NCBI GenBank assembly: GCA_022340405.1
Contig: JAJDOA010000044.1
Span: 1-33,222 of the forward strand
Source: Desulfobacteraceae bacterium
GTDB lineage: Bacteria; Desulfobacterota; Desulfobacteria; Desulfobacterales; JAJDOA01
Reading direction: 5' to 3'
DNA: 33,222 nt
Under the pieces are notes generated by a model that did not search any database, was not told the origin of the DNA, and saw only the letters and a list, made by a program, of their open reading frames with translations. The position numbers were made by a program, and so were the translations under genes. Shown piece by piece: positions 30,891 to 33,222 of this stretch (the stretch's first letter is position 1; each line of letters starts with the position of its first letter).

Positions 30891-31649
30891 ATGACCGCCG
30901 CCTTGTGGATTGGGCTGTGCGGTTGCGTCGGGGAGCCGACCGCCCGGCAGGCGCACGAAGCCGGGCCCAGCGAGGTAGCCATGACCGTTCCTGCCATCGA
31001 CGAGGCCGCACCGGCCGTTTTCGAAACTGCCAGCTTCGGGCTTGGGTGATTCTGGGGTGAGGAATCCCGGTTCGGGATTATCGAAGGGGTGATTCGAACG
31101 CGTGTGGGGTATGCCGGCGGCCGGGCCCAAAACCCTACCTACCGGCGGATCGGCGACCACACCGAAACGGTGCAGGTCGACTTCGACCCCGCCCGGATAT
31201 CCTACGCCGCTCTATTGGAGGTGTTCTGGAGCGCCCACACCCCCACCGACCGGGCCCGCTCCGGCCAGTACATGCGGGCCGTGTTCTACTACGACGAAGA
31301 GCAGCAAAAAATCGCTCTCCGGTCCAAGGCCGCATTGGAAGAAAAACTCGGTCGGACCGTTCACACGCCCATTTTGCCGATTCGATCCTTCACTGCGGCG
31401 GAGGAATACCACCAGAAATACCTGCTCAAGCACCAGACGGACATTCTGCGGGAAATGCAGCGCATCTATCCCCGGCATGAGGAGTTCGTAGACTCGACGG
31501 CCGTGGCCCGCCTGAACGGCTATGCCGGAGGGTTCGGAACCGAGGAGCAGCTGGCCCGGGAAATCGGGAGCCTGGGGTTGAGCGCCGCGGCGCAGAAGGC
31601 GCTGGAGGAACGGGTGCGCCGTAGGTCCGGCCGGGGATTGTTCAACTAG
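30891..31649 (+). CDS. msrA: Selenocysteine-containing peptide methionine sulfoxide reductase MsrA, exported
   Basis: The frame runs through one in-frame TGA (31047-31049) placed exactly where MsrA has its catalytic cysteine: FGLG-TGA-FWGEESRF compared with the usual GGCFWG. Downstream family features are intact: VGYAGG, NPTYRRIGDHTETVQVDFDP, EEYHQKYL and the C-terminal NGYAGG. No other stop lies in the frame, giving 252 residues with Sec53. MsrA reduces methionine-S-sulfoxide. No cysteine follows the Sec, so a resolving cysteine is absent. The N-terminus is hydrophobic with a lipobox-like LCGC, suggesting export. The ATG at 30891 has a poor ribosome site; a TTG at 30846, inside the end of repeat A, would give a better signal peptide (RWLLCKRLVSPALA added). 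Confidence 0.88.
31063..31079 (+). promoter_or_regulatory. Candidate bacterial SECIS hairpin of msrA
   Basis: AATCCC (31063-31068) pairs with GGGATT (31074-31079) around the loop GGTTC; one further G-C pair would shrink the loop to GTT. The loop begins 19 bases after the TGA, within the range usual for bacterial SECIS elements, and starts with G as expected. It would recruit SelB to insert selenocysteine. The stem lies in the coding frame. Confidence 0.7.
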
Positions 31650-31650
31650 G

Positions 31651-31731
31651 GGCTGTTTCTACATTGTCTTTTGGCCCAATCTCGGCGTCGGGTCCTCGTT
31701 TCTATTCCTCGAAACACGGGCCATCCTTCCG
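31651..31731. repeat. Repeat A, copy 3 (half element, inverted)
   Basis: The reverse complement matches the right half of copy 2: TTTCGAGGA, then AAACGAGGACCCGACGCCGAG, then AAAAGACAAT. After this the usual end (TTTTGAGATGGCTTCT) is replaced by GTAGAAACAGC. There is no left half, so it cannot form the full hairpin. It fills the whole gap between the convergent msrA and rhodanese genes and touches the latter's stop codon. Confidence 0.65.
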
Positions 31732-32331
31732 TCAGGGAAAGTACACCAGCTCCCGCTCCAATTTGTAGGTCCAGGGCGCTCCGGAATTCTTCCAGCCGTT
31801 GACGACCCGCTTGCCGTTGTCGTCGCTGGCGGGATCTCTCAGCGAATCACCCTCGAACCCGTCGATGATGTTGTACACCTTCTGAAATCCCGCCTGGGCC
31901 AGCCGGTTGACGGCCGCGGCGCTTCTACCCCCGGAGCGGCACATGACCAGAATGGTGTCGGACTCCTTGTATCGTGCTTTCACATCCGCGATGAAATTAT
32001 CGTTGAGCGGCATGTCCGGCCTCAATGTCACCGGATCCACTGTATTCTTCAGGAATGTGAACGGAATATTGACGGCCATGGGGGCATGGCCGACGAAAAT
32101 GTATTCCGCCGGGGTCCGCACGTCGAGAATGTGGACCGTGTCCGGGCTTTCGGACCATTTCTCCCACGCCTGACGTGCGCTCAGGTACAGATGCAAAAGG
32201 GTCTGCTTGCTTTCGGGAACGGGCATGTCCGCCCAAGCGGTGGATCGACACCCGATCGCCAGAAAGGCGACCAGAACCCACAGGAAAAATCGAGCCCTGT
32301 TGTTGAGGAGGCTTTTTTGTATTGGCAGCAT
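31732..32331 (-). CDS. Rhodanese-domain lipoprotein
   Basis: A 199-residue exported protein. The N-terminus has a basic region (KSLLNNRAR) and a hydrophobic stretch ending FLAIGC, a lipobox with C28; cleavage after AWA (near 34) is an alternative. A single rhodanese domain follows: VHILDVRTPAEYIFVGHAPMAVNIP (66-90) and the active-site loop MCRSGGRS with C131, then the domain end NIIDGFEGD. Rhodaneses carry sulfane sulfur as persulfide, here probably in the periplasm. The tail (NGWKNSGAPWTYKLE) resembles that of periplasmic rhodaneses in sulfate reducers. The ATG at 32331 has AAGGAG five bases upstream; the ATG at 32367 lacks a ribosome site. It follows the cupin remnant and AhpD-like gene on the same strand. 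Confidence 0.9.
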   Translation of the reverse strand: MLPIQKSLLNNRARFFLWVLVAFLAIGCRSTAWADMPVPESKQTLLHLYLSARQAWEKWSESPDTVHILDVRTPAEYIFVGHAPMAVNIPFTFLKNTVDPVTLRPDMPLNDNFIADVKARYKESDTILVMCRSGGRSAAAVNRLAQAGFQKVYNIIDGFEGDSLRDPASDDNGKRVVNGWKNSGAPWTYKLERELVYFP

Positions 32332-32369
32332 ACCGACTCCTTGTGGACTTGTCGTTTTGTATGGCAATC

Positions 32370-32467
32370 ATGAAATGATAGTCGTTCATTTGGGCAATGA
32401 TTTTGGGTGCCCAGTGTTCAGAGAACTTGGAGAGCTTTTCCTGAAGATTGATGGGCTCGAGGGCCAT
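32370..32467 (-). pseudogene. Truncated cupin-domain gene remnant
   Basis: From an ATG at 32467 with a fine ribosome site (GGAGG, five bases away) a frame reads MALEPINLQEKLSKFSEHW and then APKIIAQMNDYHF, the standard N-terminus of small cupin proteins. The similarity stops after about 33 codons, just before the rhodanese gene, and the frame then runs on over that gene as unrelated sequence. The cupin barrel with its metal-binding histidines is missing, so this looks like a deletion remnant. It lies between the AhpD-like gene and the rhodanese gene. Confidence 0.55.
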
Positions 32468-32540
32468 ATTTTCCTCCATCCCTTTATCGGAAAACGGTGA
32501 ATCCGAGGGAAGCGTGCTGGATGCGCCCTTAAAGCGATGG

Positions 32541-32900
32541 TCATGGCTGCGTTTGGATCCATCCCTTTTCTTGCAGATAATCCGCGACGACCAATGCTTT
32601 GCTCCAGGCAAGTGTGCCTCCCATGCTTACGGCAACGGCACATACCTCGAAAATTTCGGCTGGCGTCGCACCCAATTCCAATGCCTTGGATGTCTGCGAG
32701 ATCATGCAGTCCTTGCACCCTGCCTGCACGGCCACAGCCAGTGACATCAACCTTTTCGTTTTGCGATCCAAGGCGCCTTCGCAGTAAACCGCGCTTTTGA
32801 CCGGGCCGTAGTACGCCTCGGAAAGATCGGGCATCTGCTCCTTGGATAGATCAAACAGTTCCCACATTTTTTCTTCGTATTGCAGGATCGACTCGCGCAT
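32541..32900 (-). CDS. Carboxymuconolactone decarboxylase / AhpD-like protein
   Basis: A 119-residue all-helical protein of the AhpD-like fold. The redox motif is in AVQAGCKDCMISQTSKAL, with C62 and C65 as CxxC; the position where AhpD proteins usually have a helping histidine three residues on is Gln69. The ELGATPAEIFEVCAVAV block after it is typical of the family. Members act as alkylhydroperoxidases or thiol reductants, and many in anaerobes are of unknown substrate. The ATG at 32900 has AAGGAG nine bases upstream; the ATG at 32939 lies in the upstream gene's 3' end and lacks homology. Neighbours (cupin remnant, rhodanese) suggest a small thiol or oxidative-stress operon. Confidence 0.88.
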   Translation of the reverse strand: MRESILQYEEKMWELFDLSKEQMPDLSEAYYGPVKSAVYCEGALDRKTKRLMSLAVAVQAGCKDCMISQTSKALELGATPAEIFEVCAVAVSMGGTLAWSKALVVADYLQEKGWIQTQP

Positions 32901-32935
32901 CGATTTCGACTCCTTTTCACCTTTTTGAAATCGCT

Positions 32936-33222
32936 TCACGTATCTTCCGGAGCCTTTGCACCGGATTCGTACAAGAAATCAAAAAAGTCACAAGCCGAGC
33001 CGCCGGTAAAGATCAGATAGTAGCAGAAATTTTCAATGGAACCGAATTGGCCCGGATGCGGAATGTACAGAAACGCCAACGACATGAATGATAGCAAAGC
33101 AAGCAGGTTCAGCAGTTCGATGTTCCGGTCCATGAACATGGAAACCTTGACGGCCAGAGAGAGAAGGAACCAGAGAATCACCAATGCCGAAAAGGATGGT
33201 GCGATGGCCCAGGACGAGTCAT
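32936..33222 (-). CDS. Membrane protein, C-terminal part (runs off the window)
   Basis: The frame is open to the window edge, so the start is not visible. The 95 codons present contain two or three hydrophobic helices (ALVILWFLLSLAVKV and LLALLSFMSLAFLYI) and a later segment (ENFCYYLIFTGGSACDFF), then a short polar tail ending PEDT. No family is recognised. It precedes the AhpD-like gene by 35 bp on the same strand and is probably the upstream member of that operon. A TTG at 33184 could be a start but would cut the first helix. Confidence 0.6.
   Translation of the reverse strand, partial: DSSWAIAPSFSALVILWFLLSLAVKVSMFMDRNIELLNLLALLSFMSLAFLYIPHPGQFGSIENFCYYLIFTGGSACDFFDFLYESGAKAPEDT

Noticed and set aside
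31047-31049. TGA in msrA as a plain nonsense mutation (pseudogene)
   Set aside because: It falls exactly on the catalytic cysteine codon, the rest of the frame is intact and a SECIS-like stem follows at the right distance.
1-33222. tRNA, rRNA, CRISPR arrays, insertion sequences and riboswitches
   Set aside because: I read all intergenic stretches and found no cloverleaf, regularly spaced repeat, transposase gene or recognisable riboswitch, including upstream of hgcA.

Overview
The window is GC-rich, gene-dense bacterial DNA. It most resembles a strictly anaerobic member of Desulfobacterota (the former Deltaproteobacteria; sulfate reducers and relatives). This is inferred from gene content: an hgcA-hgcB mercury-methylation pair, pyruvate phosphate dikinase, many Fe-S and Tat-exported redox proteins, a UGA-encoded (selenocysteine) MsrA, and an IscU/NifS-like pair whose desulfurase lacks the usual PLP lysine. 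No rRNA, tRNA, CRISPR array, transposase or phage gene was recognised.

Layout. (1) 1-2641, minus: class IV aminotransferase, five-S1-domain RNA-binding protein, start of a thioredoxin reductase. (2) 2882-9014, plus: a run of exported redox genes, comprising an anchored protein of unknown function, a Tat DUF362 protein, a fused NapH/NapG-like membrane polyferredoxin, a Tat aldo/keto reductase with a Cys cluster, and a lipoprotein. (3) 9087-12665, minus: WYL regulator, hgcA, hgcB, rhomboid protease. (4) 12916-14103: a small monooxygenase-fold protein, a hairpin repeat and two coupled tiny genes. (5) 14088-18478, minus: MoxR ATPase, DUF58 and transglutaminase genes, plus a small Cys-rich protein. 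(6) 18732-23296, minus: membrane protein, cobalamin-type radical SAM enzyme, glycosyltransferase. (7) 23405-26146, minus: ppdK. (8) 26310-31649, plus: EamA transporter, cutA, iscU, nifS-like gene, GT-B-like glycosyltransferase, selenoprotein msrA. (9) 31732-33222, minus: rhodanese lipoprotein, cupin remnant, AhpD-like protein, partial membrane protein.

The best-supported highlights are four. hgcA-hgcB carries the NVWCAAGK cap-helix motif and the HgcB cysteines at residues 73, 94 and 95. msrA has an in-frame TGA exactly at the catalytic cysteine with a SECIS-like hairpin beside it. The NifS-like protein has Asn-Pro where His-Lys should be, beside an IscU with a zinc-ribbon tail. Two families of non-coding repeats (A at three sites, B at two) lie between genes, and the two full copies of family A carry compensating changes in their terminal inverted repeats. 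The least characterised multi-gene unit is the exported redox cassette at 2882-9014.
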